Below, in pieces: positions 54,487 through 64,000 of a stretch of DNA of 64,000 nt (position 1 is the first letter of the stretch; each line of letters opens with the position of its first letter). The DNA comes from Dickeya fangzhongdai (GTDB lineage Bacteria; Pseudomonadota; Gammaproteobacteria; Enterobacterales; Enterobacteriaceae): contig NZ_CP025003.1 of the NCBI RefSeq assembly GCF_002812485.1, positions 4,278,001-4,342,000 on the forward strand. Reading direction: 5' to 3'. The notes under the pieces are model-generated. The model was not told where the DNA came from and did no database searches. It worked only from the letters and a program-made list of their open reading frames with translations. The position numbers and the translations under genes were made by a program.

Positions 54487-56481
54487 TTATTTCAGCAGCG
54501 CTTTCGCCTTCGCTACCACGTTGTCGGTGGTGAAGCCAAATACGTCGAACAGTTTTTCTGCCGGCGCGGATTCGCCAAAGCTTTCCATACCGACAATCGC
54601 GCCATTCAGACCGACATATTTGTACCAGTAGTCAGCGATGCTGGCTTCGATCGCCACACGGGCAGCCACAGCAGACGGCAGTACCGCTTCACGGTAGGCT
54701 GCATCCTGTTTGTCGAACGCATCGGTAGACGGCATGGACACCACGCGCGCCTTAACGCCTTCGTCGGTCAGTTTCTGCCAGGCGGCAACCGCCAGTTCCA
54801 CTTCAGAACCGGTCGCGATCAGAATCAGCTGCGGCTGGCCGCCGCTGTCTTTCAGCACATAGGCGCCTTTGGCGACGTCCGCCAACTGCTGAGCGGTACG
54901 ATCCTGCTGCGCCAGGTTCTGACGAGACAGGATCAGCGCCGTCGGGCCGTCTTTGCGCTCAATGGCGTATTTCCAGGCCACCGCGGTTTCTACCTGATCC
55001 GCCGGGCGCCAGGTGCTCATGTTCGGCGTCACGCGCAGGCTGGCCAGCTGTTCCACCGGCTGGTGGGTCGGGCCGTCTTCGCCCAGCCCGATAGAGTCGT
55101 GGGTGTAGACATAGATGCTGCGCACTTTCATCAGCGCCGCCATACGTACCGCGTTACGGGCATATTCAACGAACATCAGGAAGGTCGCGGTGTACGGCAC
55201 GAAGCCGCCGTGCAGCGAGATACCGTTGGCGATAGCGGTCATGCCGAATTCGCGCACGCCGTAGTGGATGTAGTTGCCTGCCGGGTCTTCATTCAAGGCT
55301 TTGGAACCGGACCAAATGGTCAGGTTGCTCGGCGCCAGGTCGGCGGAACCGCCCAGGAATTCCGGCAACAGCTTGCCATAGGCTTCCAGCGCGTTTTGCG
55401 AGGCTTTACGGCTGGCGATCTTGGCCGGATTGGCCTGCAGTTGTTCGATCACCTTAGCCGACTCCGCCTGCCAGCTAGCCGGCAGTTCGCCGCTAACGCG
55501 ACGGGTGAATTCGGCAGCCAGTTCCGGATAAGCGCTGGCGTAAGCGTTGAACGCCTGTTGCCAGGCCGCTTCTTTGCTCTGACCGGCTTGGCGGGCATCC
55601 CAGGCGGCGTAGATATCAGCCGGGATTTCAAACGGACCGTATTTCCAGCCCAGCTGTTCGCGGGTGGCGGCCACTTCGGCGTCGCCCAGCGGCGCGCCGT
55701 GGGAATCGTGGGTGCCGGCCTTGTTCGGCGAACCGAAACCGATCACGGTCTTGCACAGCAGCAACGACGGTTTGTCGGTCACGCTCTGCGCTGCTTTGAT
55801 GGCGCGCTGGATAGCGTCGGCGTCGTGGCCGTCAACACCGCGCACTACATGCCAGCCGTAGGATTCGAAACGGGCGGCGGTGTCATCGGTAAACCAGCCC
55901 TCGATGTGGCCGTCGATGGAAATGCCGTTGTCGTCGTAGAAGGCGACCAGTTTGCCCAGTTTCAGGGTCCCGGCCAGCGAACAGACTTCATGGGAAATCC
56001 CTTCCATCATGCAACCGTCACCCAGGAACACATAGGTGTGGTGGTCAACGATGTCATGACCCGGACGGTTGAACTGCGCCGCCAGCGTGCGCTCGGCAAT
56101 CGCCATACCGACTGCGTTGGCGATCCCCTGGCCCAACGGGCCGGTGGTGGTTTCCACGCCCGGCGTATAACCCACTTCCGGGTGACCCGGCGTTCTGGAG
56201 TGCAACTGGCGGAAGTTTTTCAGTTCTTCAATCGGCAGATCGTAACCGGTCAGGTGCAGCAGGCTGTAGATCAGCATGGATGCGTGGCCGTTGGACAGCA
56301 CGAAGCGGTCACGGTTGGCCCAGTGCGGGTTGGCCGGATTGTGGTTCAAATGGTCACGCCACAGGACTTCGGCGATATCCGCCATACCCATCGGTGCGCC
56401 CGGATGACCAGATTTGGCCTTCTGCACGCCATCCATACTCAACGCACGGATAGCATTGGCAAGTTCTTTACGAGAGGACAT
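54487..56481 (-). CDS. tktA: transketolase
   Basis: Thiamine diphosphate enzyme moving two-carbon units in the pentose phosphate pathway; it also supplies erythrose-4-phosphate. The TPP/Mg motif is [20 protein letters not shown] through DDNGISIDG, with HSRTPGHPE and [14 protein letters not shown] ahead and the pyrimidine domain [15 protein letters not shown] later. Length is 664 residues (E. coli 663). GGAG lies 7 nt before the ATG. The 443-nt gap upstream (56482-56924) contains the tsgA terminator; no gene was seen. Confidence 0.98.
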   Translation of the reverse strand: MSSRKELANAIRALSMDGVQKAKSGHPGAPMGMADIAEVLWRDHLNHNPANPHWANRDRFVLSNGHASMLIYSLLHLTGYDLPIEELKNFRQLHSRTPGHPEVGYTPGVETTTGPLGQGIANAVGMAIAERTLAAQFNRPGHDIVDHHTYVFLGDGCMMEGISHEVCSLAGTLKLGKLVAFYDDNGISIDGHIEGWFTDDTAARFESYGWHVVRGVDGHDADAIQRAIKAAQSVTDKPSLLLCKTVIGFGSPNKAGTHDSHGAPLGDAEVAATREQLGWKYGPFEIPADIYAAWDARQAGQSKEAAWQQAFNAYASAYPELAAEFTRRVSGELPASWQAESAKVIEQLQANPAKIASRKASQNALEAYGKLLPEFLGGSADLAPSNLTIWSGSKALNEDPAGNYIHYGVREFGMTAIANGISLHGGFVPYTATFLMFVEYARNAVRMAALMKVRSIYVYTHDSIGLGEDGPTHQPVEQLASLRVTPNMSTWRPADQVETAVAWKYAIERKDGPTALILSRQNLAQQDRTAQQLADVAKGAYVLKDSGGQPQLILIATGSEVELAVAAWQKLTDEGVKARVVSMPSTDAFDKQDAAYREAVLPSAVAARVAIEASIADYWYKYVGLNGAIVGMESFGESAPAEKLFDVFGFTTDNVVAKAKALLK

Positions 56482-56867
56482 GCTTTACTCCAGATCGGAT
56501 TGAACAGTTGCCTGTCGAACATAAAACATATTAATCAATGTGTTAGCTCAAAAAGGCAAAGAAAAGATATCCACAAATGTACATGAAAACCCGGCCGATT
56601 GCACATGGAACAGCAAGCGGAAAAAACGCACGGATCTGCTGACATGCAGGCCGGATAGCAGGCTTTTCGCTTTATCAGGGCGGTTTTATTCGTTCCAGCT
56701 CACACGATGTAGCAGCTTTGCCTGTTTACGCCCGCGATTTTTCATTACATTTGGGCGGTATAATTTTGCACGGATATAATCGCAGCACTCACCGGGGCGG
56801 CGGTTCGTCTGGCTCGGGGCGAGCGCGTCCGCTAAACAATCACGCGGCATCCATCAGAAAGATTGAT

Positions 56868-56896
56868 AAAAAAAGGCATCCCCAGGGATGCCTTTT
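56868..56896 (-). terminator. tsgA terminator
   Basis: AAAAGGCATCC/GGATGCCTTTT with a 4-nt loop is followed on the minus strand by a run of seven T residues; 28 nt past the tsgA stop. Confidence 0.88.
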
Positions 56897-56924
56897 GGTG
56901 TTACTGGCCGGAGTTTATCCCCGA

Positions 56925-58118
56925 TTAATGCGCGGCGGCCTCATGCCCGTGCAGACGGTGACGGGTCACCAGCCCCAGCAGGAAGCACATCACGAACACC
57001 ACAAAATACAGTCCGTTGGCGGTCACCAGTGCGGCATGCACGCCAAAGTGCTGCACGATCGGCCCGGTGACGATAAAGGTCAGCATGGTCCCGACCGTTC
57101 CGCAGGTCAGAATGAAGTTCACCAGTTTCGGCGACGGTACTTTAGTCTGCTGGGAACCCAGCGTAATCAGCGTGGTGTAGATAGCGCTGGAAATAAAGCC
57201 CAGGCCGAAGATGAAGTATTTCAGCAGTTGGGGCTGATCGCTGCTCACGAACAGGTACATCGCCCCGGCGGCCAGAATAGCCAGTACGGTAACGACGCGC
57301 TGCAAATCAAAGAATTTGAGCACAAAGCTAAACACCCACATGCCGATCATGTACGACGTCCAGAAACTGCTGACCAGTTCGCCGGCATCGCCGATGCTCA
57401 TGCCAAAGGATTTGGTCACATATTCCGGCACCCACTGGATAAACGCCAGTTGTCCCAGGATGTAGCACAGCGCGGCGATCGACAGAAATACTACGCCCAT
57501 GCCCCATTTTTCCGTCTCGACAGCCGTTTTCTGAGCGCTGGTTTTATCCGTGCCGATGGCGGGGAAGTCAGACAACAGCGTCAGCACCAGAATCGCCACG
57601 TACAGCAGCCCGATACAGGCGTAAATCCAGTACCAGCCGAAATGGCGGGACAATAATGCCGCGGCCACAATCGGGAAAATCATGCCGGCCATACTGAAAA
57701 ACGAATCGGTGAACAGCAGACGGGCGCCACGCTGGCGGCCGGAATACAGTTGCGTAATCAGGAAGGTGCCGATCGACATGGTAATGCCGCTGACCACGCC
57801 CAGCGTAAACATACAGACGGAAAAGACAGCCAGCGATTTACCCACGAACAGCCCGATGATCGACAGCACGATCAGGACAAAACCGAAGACCAACTGTTTT
57901 TTCAGCGGGAAAATATCCATCAGCCACACATTGAGGAAAATGGACAGCAAAATACCGGCGTTCAGAAACGTAAAGGTATTGCTCATATTGGCTATCGGAA
58001 CATTGAAGTACTGGGCGATATCACCCATGACCATACCGGTCACGATAACCAGCGCACCGGTCAACGCATAGGAAAAGCAGCTGGTAAAAAATAGCCGCTG
58101 ACGATTCAGATCAGACAT
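56925..58118 (-). CDS. tsgA: MFS transporter TsgA
   Basis: Twelve-helix major facilitator of the FucP-like group; in Salmonella tsgA is linked to tellurite/selenite growth, but the substrate is not known. The text [40 protein letters not shown] and [20 protein letters not shown] matches TsgA closely. The ATG at 58118 with AGGAAAGGG upstream gives 397 residues (E. coli 393). In E. coli it is near the nir genes; here it lies between tktA and speA. Confidence 0.9.
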   Translation of the reverse strand: MSDLNRQRLFFTSCFSYALTGALVIVTGMVMGDIAQYFNVPIANMSNTFTFLNAGILLSIFLNVWLMDIFPLKKQLVFGFVLIVLSIIGLFVGKSLAVFSVCMFTLGVVSGITMSIGTFLITQLYSGRQRGARLLFTDSFFSMAGMIFPIVAAALLSRHFGWYWIYACIGLLYVAILVLTLLSDFPAIGTDKTSAQKTAVETEKWGMGVVFLSIAALCYILGQLAFIQWVPEYVTKSFGMSIGDAGELVSSFWTSYMIGMWVFSFVLKFFDLQRVVTVLAILAAGAMYLFVSSDQPQLLKYFIFGLGFISSAIYTTLITLGSQQTKVPSPKLVNFILTCGTVGTMLTFIVTGPIVQHFGVHAALVTANGLYFVVFVMCFLLGLVTRHRLHGHEAAAH

Positions 58119-58284
58119 ATACCCTTTCCTGTCATCAAATATGAAAAGCGCAATGCCATACCACATTCAGTATCGGTATTGCGCCACAACGTTATCATCA
58201 AAGTATTTATAAGCCGTATGCAACAACATACTAACTGGAACCCGATTCCGCAGAGCAATCAGAACCGGCTATTCTGCCACCCTG

Positions 58285-58325
58285 AAAAAGAAAAAGGTTG
58301 AGCACCTCTTCAGTACTCAACCTTT
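58285..58325 (-). terminator. speA terminator
   Basis: A 10-bp stem AAAGGTTGAG/CTCAACCTTT with a 13-nt loop is followed on the minus strand by TTTTTC repeats. It lies 13 nt past the speA stop. Confidence 0.8.
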
Positions 58326-58337
58326 CCGTACGAAATA

Positions 58338-60314
58338 TTATTCGTCTTCCAGATACGTATAACCGTACAAGCCGGTTTCAAATTCTTCAAGGAATTGTGC
58401 TTGCAGTTCCGGCGCCAGATCGGTTTCCTTGACCTGATCGCGGAAGCGGGACATCAGCACGTCCGGATCCAACTGCACATATTCCAGCATATCGGCCACG
58501 GTGTTGCCTTCGTCCGACTCTTCCAGTTCGACGGTGCCGTCCTGGAATACGAACACGTCCACGGTGGAGGTGTCGCCGAACAGGTTATGCATGTTGCCGA
58601 GAATTTCCTGATAAGCGCCGACCATGAAAAAGCCCAGCAGCGGCGGGTTTTCCGGGTCATACGGCGGCATCGGCATGGTGGTGGCGACGCCGTCGCCGTC
58701 GACATAGTGGTCGATGGCGCCATCGGAATCACAGGTGATATCCAGCAGCACCGCACGACGCTGCGGCGGCTTGTCCAGCCCTTCCAGCGGCAGCACCGGG
58801 AACAACTGATCGATCCCCCAGGCATCCGGCATCGACTGGAACAGCGAGAAGTTGACGTACAACTTGTCCGCCATACGTTCCTGCAGTTCATCGATAATCG
58901 GCCGGTGGGCGCGGTTGCTCGGATCAAGCTGCTGCTGAATCTGCTGACAGATATTGAGATACAGCTGCTCCGCCTGCGCGCGTTGGGTCAAATCCAGCAT
59001 GCCGTGGGTGTATTGAGTGTGGATGTCGTGCAGGTCCATCTGGCTGTCGTGCAGCCACTCGCGTAAAGAGCGACGGTTGCCCGGCTCCTTGATTTCCTGC
59101 CAGGTATTCCACAGGCTTTCCAGCGCGCGCGGCGCGTCTTCATCCGGCGCTACCGGTTCGCTGAATTCGTTGCGCTCCACCCCGATGATGTTGGACACCA
59201 GTACGGTGTGATGCGCGGTGACGGCGCGTCCGGATTCGGTGATCACCGTCGGGTGCGGCAGACCGTATTCGTTACAGGCGTCGCCGATACCCCAAATGAC
59301 GTTGTTGGCGTATTCGTTCAGGCCGTAGTTGACCGAACAGTCGGACTGCGAGCGGGTTCCTTCATAATCGACGCCCAGACCGCCGCCCACGTCAAAGCAT
59401 TGGATGTTGACGCCCAGCTTGTGCAGTTCGACGTAGAAACGCGCCGATTCACGCACGCCAGTCGCGATATCGCGGATGTTCGCCAACTGTGAGCCGAGAT
59501 GGAAGTGCAGCAGTTGCAGGCTGTCGAGGCGATTGGCCTTGCGCAGCAGTTCTACCAGTTGCAGTACCTGCGTCGCCGCCAGGCCGAACTTGGATTTCTC
59601 GCCGCCGCTCGACTGCCATTTGCCGGAGCCCTGCGATGCCAGACGAGCGCGCACGCCCAAACGCGGCACCACGTTCAGCCGCTCGGCTTCTTCCAGCACC
59701 ATGTTGATTTCCGACATCTTTTCGATGACCAGATACACCTTGTGGCCCAGCTTTTCGCCGATCAGCGCCAAACGGATGTACTCGCGATCTTTATAGCCGT
59801 TGCAGACGATTACGGAGCGGGTCATACCGGCGTGGCCCAGCACCGCCATCAGTTCGGCTTTGGAACCCGCCTCCAGTCCCAGCGGCTCGCCTGAATTGAT
59901 CAACGATTCAATCACGCGGCGATGCTGGTTAACTTTGATGGGATATACCAGGAAATAGCCGCCTTCATAGCCGAAGGACTCACGCGCGCGTTTAAACGCC
60001 GCGTTGATGGAGCGCAGACGGTGCTGCAAAATCTGCGGGAAGCAGAATAGCGCTGGCAGACGCTGGTTGCCCTGTTGACGGGTTTTCACCAGCTTGGCCA
60101 GGTCAACGCGCGCTTCCGGCACATCCGGATCCGGGCACACGCTGATGTGCCCCAGCTCGTTGACGTCGTAATAGTTGTTGCCCCACCAGGCAATATTATA
60201 GGTTCTCAGCATCTCGCTGGCGTCGCGGTCATTCATGGCTACCTCCTGCATGGAGCGCAGATGATCGTGTTTACCCGCCGCTGACGAGTACGGTTGAATC
60301 ATATCGTCAGACAT
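58338..60314 (-). CDS. speA: biosynthetic arginine decarboxylase
   Basis: PLP enzyme converting arginine to agmatine, first step of the alternative putrescine route. The PLP lysine is K127 in [28 protein letters not shown] and [14 protein letters not shown] form the barrel phosphate site. Length is 658 residues, as in E. coli. GGGG lies 8 nt before the ATG. The agmatinase gene speB, next to speA in E. coli, is missing here; tsgA takes the place downstream. Confidence 0.97.
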   Translation of the reverse strand: MSDDMIQPYSSAAGKHDHLRSMQEVAMNDRDASEMLRTYNIAWWGNNYYDVNELGHISVCPDPDVPEARVDLAKLVKTRQQGNQRLPALFCFPQILQHRLRSINAAFKRARESFGYEGGYFLVYPIKVNQHRRVIESLINSGEPLGLEAGSKAELMAVLGHAGMTRSVIVCNGYKDREYIRLALIGEKLGHKVYLVIEKMSEINMVLEEAERLNVVPRLGVRARLASQGSGKWQSSGGEKSKFGLAATQVLQLVELLRKANRLDSLQLLHFHLGSQLANIRDIATGVRESARFYVELHKLGVNIQCFDVGGGLGVDYEGTRSQSDCSVNYGLNEYANNVIWGIGDACNEYGLPHPTVITESGRAVTAHHTVLVSNIIGVERNEFSEPVAPDEDAPRALESLWNTWQEIKEPGNRRSLREWLHDSQMDLHDIHTQYTHGMLDLTQRAQAEQLYLNICQQIQQQLDPSNRAHRPIIDELQERMADKLYVNFSLFQSMPDAWGIDQLFPVLPLEGLDKPPQRRAVLLDITCDSDGAIDHYVDGDGVATTMPMPPYDPENPPLLGFFMVGAYQEILGNMHNLFGDTSTVDVFVFQDGTVELEESDEGNTVADMLEYVQLDPDVLMSRFRDQVKETDLAPELQAQFLEEFETGLYGYTYLEDE

Positions 60315-61099
60315 GGCGATCCCCTTCTTCCACTTCTTGATGAATAATCACATTTTTTCCCGCAACAAACACCGGCGGCACGGCAAAAGCGCGCAACGTC
60401 GGCAGTGAAAAACCCGACGGGCAGTAGTATGCCGCCGTTTTATGACTCTTATTAGTGTAAAACACGATGTCAGACTCCGAGGTTCGGGTCGGTGAAAACC
60501 AGGGAAAACATCACCAGGAAGAATGCAAACGCATTCACTGGCGCGGAGAAAAAAGCAGGTTAGCCAGCTCGGGAGTCCTGCGTTGCGCTGCGGGACAGGC
60601 AACTTCGGGCAAATGTCGGAAAGGATTGAGTCAGTGACGCGATGGCGTCAGAAGAAAAGCGCAGCGGGCGCAACTCACTCAATAAACAACGGATCATTAA
60701 TCCTATCACCTCCACGCTCGCCGCAGATGATGCGGTCAGGCTATCACGAAAAACCATCAGGAAAATGGTCAAACAGTATCGGGCCGAACCCCGTCGCCAA
60801 CGCTCGCGCATCACCCTGGATAAGCGTCGCGCAGCGCGCCGGAATCGCCCGAATTACGGACAACAAAACCGCCCGCCGTTTATACCTATCCAGCCCCGGA
60901 AAAGCAAAATGAAAATGGTAAAAAACCCTATCATTTCTGCAAAAGATGCCGATGAACATCTTCAACCGGCCCGTGCGGCATAAAAACTGCTGGCATGGGG
61001 CTACAGTGTGACCTAGAATAGCCGTCCAGATGTTAATCCATCTATACTGATTAACTGATATATTGCTTAACGGCTTTAGCTTATAAGGTAAAGAAACTC
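60315..61099. other. 785-nt speA-metK divergent region, no firm gene
   Basis: The region holds the long speA leader and the metK promoter. A minus-strand frame of 84 codons (60348-60602) includes the residues SCFTLIRVIK at about 60440-60470, which recall the end of E. coli YqgB (VVNCFTLNKII) from the same position before speA; the rest does not align, so this may be a conserved DNA element rather than a gene. A plus-strand frame of 113 codons (60642-60983, very Arg/Lys-rich) has no ribosome binding site and is not called. Confidence 0.4.
61020..61043 (+). promoter_or_regulatory. MetJ operator (three tandem MET boxes) before metK
   Basis: Three adjoining 8-mers, AGCCGTCC, AGATGTTA and ATCCATCT, match the MET-box consensus AGACGTCT at 6, 5 and 5 positions. 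They overlap the promoter region of metK, with TATACT right after them. Repression by MetJ with SAM as corepressor is inferred. Confidence 0.65.
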
Positions 61100-62254
61100 A
61101 TGGCTAAACACCTTTTTACGTCCGAGTCGGTCTCCGAAGGACATCCTGATAAAATCGCTGACCAGATTTCCGACGCCGTCCTTGACGCGATTCTGGAGCA
61201 GGACCCCAAAGCGCGGGTTGCCTGCGAAACTTACGTAAAAACCGGTATGGTGTTAGTTGGTGGCGAAATTACCACCAGCGCCTGGGTTGATATCGAAGAA
61301 ATCACGCGCCGCACCGTCCGCGAAATTGGTTATGTCAACTCCGAGATGGGTTTTGACGCCAACTCCTGCGCCGTACTGAGCGCGATTGGCAAACAATCTC
61401 CGGATATTAATCAGGGCGTTGACCGTAAAGACCCGCTGGAACAAGGCGCGGGCGACCAGGGCCTGATGTTCGGTTATGCGACCAACGAAACCGACGTGCT
61501 GATGCCGGCGCCGATCACTTACGCGCACCGTCTGGTACAGCGTCAGTCCGAAGTGCGTAAAAACGGCACCCTGCCGTGGCTGCGCCCGGACGCCAAAAGC
61601 CAAGTGACCTTCGCATACGACAACGGCAAGATCGTCGGTATCGATGCGGTGGTGCTGTCTACCCAGCATTCGGAATCCATCGCGCAGAAAGATCTGCAGG
61701 AAGCGGTGATGGAAGAGATCATCAAGCCGGTTCTGCCGTCTGAATGGCTCTCCGCCAATACCAAATACTTCATCAACCCGACCGGCCGTTTCGTGATCGG
61801 CGGCCCGATGGGCGACTGCGGCCTGACCGGTCGTAAAATCATCGTCGATACCTACGGCGGCGCAGCACGTCACGGCGGTGGCGCGTTCTCCGGCAAGGAC
61901 CCGTCCAAAGTGGACCGTTCCGCTGCCTACGCCGCCCGTTATGTGGCGAAAAACATCGTTGCCGCCGGTCTGGCGGATCGTTGTGAAATTCAGGTGTCCT
62001 ACGCTATCGGCGTAGCGGAGCCGACCTCCATCATGGTGGAAACCTTCGGCACCGAGAAAGTGTCCAGCGACCGTCTGGTCGATTTGGTCCGCCAGTTCTT
62101 CGATCTGCGCCCGTACGGCCTGATCCAGATGCTGGACCTGCTGCACCCGATCTACCAGCAAACCGCGGCTTACGGCCACTTCGGCCGTGCGGAATTCCCG
62201 TGGGAAAAAACCGACGTGGCAGAAAAACTGCGTGACGCCGCCGGCCTGAAATAA
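61100..62254 (+). CDS. metK: S-adenosylmethionine synthetase
   Basis: Makes SAM from methionine and ATP. The N-terminal [19 protein letters not shown] carries the ATP and Mg ligands (H15, D17), [15 protein letters not shown] is the methionine-site loop, and [19 protein letters not shown] is the P-loop region. Length is 384 residues, as in E. coli. AAGG lies before the ATG, and a terminator follows. galP, next in E. coli, is absent and sprT follows. Confidence 0.98.
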   Translation: MAKHLFTSESVSEGHPDKIADQISDAVLDAILEQDPKARVACETYVKTGMVLVGGEITTSAWVDIEEITRRTVREIGYVNSEMGFDANSCAVLSAIGKQSPDINQGVDRKDPLEQGAGDQGLMFGYATNETDVLMPAPITYAHRLVQRQSEVRKNGTLPWLRPDAKSQVTFAYDNGKIVGIDAVVLSTQHSESIAQKDLQEAVMEEIIKPVLPSEWLSANTKYFINPTGRFVIGGPMGDCGLTGRKIIVDTYGGAARHGGGAFSGKDPSKVDRSAAYAARYVAKNIVAAGLADRCEIQVSYAIGVAEPTSIMVETFGTEKVSSDRLVDLVRQFFDLRPYGLIQMLDLLHPIYQQTAAYGHFGRAEFPWEKTDVAEKLRDAAGLK

Positions 62255-62274
62255 TCGACCCGCACTGTCATGCC

Positions 62275-62305
62275 AAACGGCGAAGCCTCTGCTTCGCCGT
62301 TTTTT
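62275..62305 (+). terminator. metK terminator
   Basis: Stem AAACGGCGAAGC/GCTTCGCCGTTT with a CTCT loop, followed by T residues, lies 20 nt past the metK stop. Confidence 0.92.
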
Positions 62306-62364
62306 ATTGTAGAGCCGCCGCGGGCATTATTGCATCCGGCCCGCCCAGACCGTAAGCTGCCAGC

Positions 62365-62877
62365 ATGAACACGCCACGACTCCCTATCGCCCTGCAGCAA
62401 GCGGTGATGCGCTGTTTGCGGGAAAAACTTCAGCAGGCCAACACGGTATTGGGCTGTGATTACCCCGAACCCGTCATCAATTATCAGCAACGCGGCTCCA
62501 CCGCCGGCAGCGCCTGGCTAAAAACGTGGGAAATCCGCCTTAATCCGGTATTGCTGCAGGAAAACCAGCAGGCGTTTATTGATGAAGTCGTCCCGCATGA
62601 GCTGGCGCATCTGCTGGTATACGCCCGTTTCGGCAAAACCGCGCCGCATGGCCGGGAATGGCGCTGGATGATGGAAAACGTACTGAACGTGCCCGCCCGC
62701 CGGACCCACCAGTTTGCGCTCGCCTCGGTGCAGGGCAAAACCTTCCCTTATCAGTGCGCCTGCCGCCGACATGAACTGACGCTGCGCCGCCATAACCGGG
62801 TCGTTCGGGGCGAGTCGGAATACCGCTGCCGGTCTTGCGGCGAGCGGTTACGCGCCCTCGTAACAAACTCTGTTTAA
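62365..62877 (+). CDS. sprT: SprT family zinc metalloprotein
   Basis: SprT-like protein with the zinc peptidase motif HELAH (H78-H82, [18 protein letters not shown]) and a C-terminal four-cysteine zinc site (CACRRHEL and CRSCGERL). Related to SPRTN-type DNA-protein crosslink proteases; its bacterial role is unclear. Length is 170 residues (E. coli 165). It lies between metK and endA in the same direction. Confidence 0.94.
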   Translation: MNTPRLPIALQQAVMRCLREKLQQANTVLGCDYPEPVINYQQRGSTAGSAWLKTWEIRLNPVLLQENQQAFIDEVVPHELAHLLVYARFGKTAPHGREWRWMMENVLNVPARRTHQFALASVQGKTFPYQCACRRHELTLRRHNRVVRGESEYRCRSCGERLRALVTNSV

Positions 62878-62976
62878 ACTAGAAATCCAGCGTTTCATGC
62901 TGCCTTTTTTGCGTTTGCCTGCATGGTGTTCTTCAGGTACGCTGCCCACTTTCAACCCTGCTGGTGATTCTGGAAT

Positions 62977-63675
62977 ATGCTTCGCAATCTTGTCATTTTC
63001 GCTGTGTTAGGCGCGGGCCTGACGACGCTGGCCGCCGCCGGTCAGAACATCAACAATTTTACGCAGGCCAAGGCCGCCGCCGCCAAAATCCATCAGGATG
63101 CGCCCGGTACCTTCTATTGCGGCTGTAAGATCAACTGGCAGGGCAAAAAAGGGACGCCGGACCTGGCTTCCTGCGGTTATCAGGTGCGTAAAGACGCCAA
63201 CCGCGCCAGTCGCATCGAGTGGGAACACGTGGTGCCGGCGTGGCAGTTTGGTCATCAGCGCCAATGCTGGCAGGACGGCGGCCGCAAAAACTGCACCAAA
63301 GACGATGTTTACCGCCAGATAGAAACCGACTTACACAACCTGCAGCCGGCGATTGGCGAAGTGAACGGCGATCGCGGCAACTTTATGTACAGCCAGTGGA
63401 ATGGCGGCGAACGCCAGTACGGCCAGTGCGAGATGAAGATTGATTTTAAAAATCAGTTGGCGGAGCCGCCCGAACGCGCCCGCGGCGCGATCGCCCGCAC
63501 CTACTTCTATATGCGCGACCGTTACAACCTGAACCTGTCCCGCCAGCAAACCCAGTTGTTTGACGCCTGGAACAAGCAGTATCCGGTCACCGCGTGGGAG
63601 TGCACCCGCGAAAAACGCATCGCCGCCGTACAGGGCAACCACAACCCGTACGTGCAACAGGCTTGCCAGCCCTGA
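62977..63675 (+). CDS. endA: DNA-specific endonuclease I (periplasmic)
   Basis: Secreted double-strand DNA nuclease. A signal peptide ([20 protein letters not shown]) is followed by [20 protein letters not shown] and the catalytic region [20 protein letters not shown], which gives the His-Me finger active site; the cysteine pairs needed for periplasmic folding are present. Length is 232 residues (E. coli 235). A single gene, followed by rsmE. Confidence 0.96.
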   Translation: MLRNLVIFAVLGAGLTTLAAAGQNINNFTQAKAAAAKIHQDAPGTFYCGCKINWQGKKGTPDLASCGYQVRKDANRASRIEWEHVVPAWQFGHQRQCWQDGGRKNCTKDDVYRQIETDLHNLQPAIGEVNGDRGNFMYSQWNGGERQYGQCEMKIDFKNQLAEPPERARGAIARTYFYMRDRYNLNLSRQQTQLFDAWNKQYPVTAWECTREKRIAAVQGNHNPYVQQACQP

Positions 63676-63808
63676 CGCCGCTCCCTACTATAACGGCTTG
63701 TCTCTTATAATGATTGCCTGCCGCTGTCGCCACCGTCGCCGCACGGTGGCTGACGTCCGTCGGGCCATTCGCCCATCCGACTGATAACCACGTAAGGCCA
63801 GATTATTC

Positions 63809-64000
63809 ATGCGAATACCGCGTATTTTTCATCCCGATACGCTTGCCCCGCAGGGGGGAGAGACGGACCTGAGCGAAGACGCCGCCAACCATGTGGGCCG
63901 AGTGCTGCGCATGAACGCCGGACAGGCGCTGCAGCTGTTCGACGACAGCAATCAGGTATTTGACGCCGAGATTTTGCAGGCAGGGAAAAAAAGCGTGCGG
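63809..64000 (+). CDS. rsmE: 16S rRNA m3U1498 methyltransferase, N-terminal part
   Basis: The first 64 residues ([14 protein letters not shown] at the start, then [20 protein letters not shown] and [11 protein letters not shown]) match RsmE, a SPOUT methyltransferase of 16S rRNA. The PUA-like N-terminal domain is seen; the SPOUT domain is beyond the window. AAGG lies upstream of the ATG. It is the expected neighbour of endA in E. coli. Confidence 0.93.
   Translation, partial: MRIPRIFHPDTLAPQGGETDLSEDAANHVGRVLRMNAGQALQLFDDSNQVFDAEILQAGKKSVR

Noticed and set aside
54481..56586. A 701-codon open frame on the plus strand opposite tktA
   Set aside because: Antisense shadow of tktA; no start signal and no family match.
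60642..60983. A 113-codon Arg/Lys-rich open frame before metK
   Set aside because: No ribosome binding site and low-complexity composition; it lies in a promoter region and no homologue is known to me.

Overview
This window is a chromosomal segment from a gammaproteobacterium of the order Enterobacterales. Its proteins are nearly collinear in length and motif with those of Escherichia coli, as recalled from knowledge of the family. The GC-rich codon use, the local insertions (an MFS carrier by mog, a diguanylate cyclase by tal, an NWETF-tailed chemoreceptor, a YiaJ-type IclR regulator) and the missing neighbours point to a soft-rot Pectobacteriaceae genome such as Dickeya. That genus call is inference. 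No rRNA, tRNA, CRISPR array, prophage or insertion sequence was recognised. The 64 kb is ordinary core genome with a few accessory insertions, and I did not find a clearly new multigene system.

Left block (1 to 40 kb) corresponds to the E. coli region around the thr operon. Reading leftward on the minus strand are carB (cut by the window edge), carA with its two promoter regions and tandem ArgR boxes, dapB, rihC, and the ribF-ileS-lspA-fkpB-ispH operon. Next come rpsT (plus), nhaR-nhaA, dnaK-dnaJ with a sigma-32 promoter, satP (plus), an MFS transporter, mog, a membrane GGDEF protein, tal, yaaA, and the thrLABC operon with a leader peptide and attenuator. After yjtD lie arcA (plus, FNR box upstream), creA without creBCD, robA, gpmB, yjjX, trpR with its own operator, slt and ettA.

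Middle (40.2 to 44.5 kb) is a junction of non-core genes: a chemoreceptor and a divergent LysR/MDR-oxidoreductase pair. It joins the thr-region block to a block that is far away in E. coli.

Right block (44.5 to 64 kb) matches the E. coli serA-to-rsmE region: serA, rpiA, argP, yggE, a YiaJ-like regulator, mscS, fbaA, pgk, epd, tktA, tsgA, speA, metK with MetJ boxes, sprT, endA, and the start of rsmE. Genes that accompany these in E. coli (argO, loiP, speB, galP) are missing here, and tsgA sits in the gap between tktA and speA.

Functionally, the window joins pyrimidine/arginine precursor supply (carAB), the aspartate-family pathway (dapB, thrABC), and serine and SAM synthesis (serA, metK). It also carries central carbon enzymes (tal, tktA, rpiA, pgk, fbaA, gpmB), B6 synthesis (epd), polyamine synthesis (speA), chaperones, and redox control (arcA). 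The non-coding signals are classical ones (ARG boxes, thr attenuator, trp operator, MET boxes, heat-shock promoter, FNR site). A few are less expected: a terminator packed against the rihC ribosome binding site, a structured leader before the GGDEF gene, and a 14-bp palindrome before serA.
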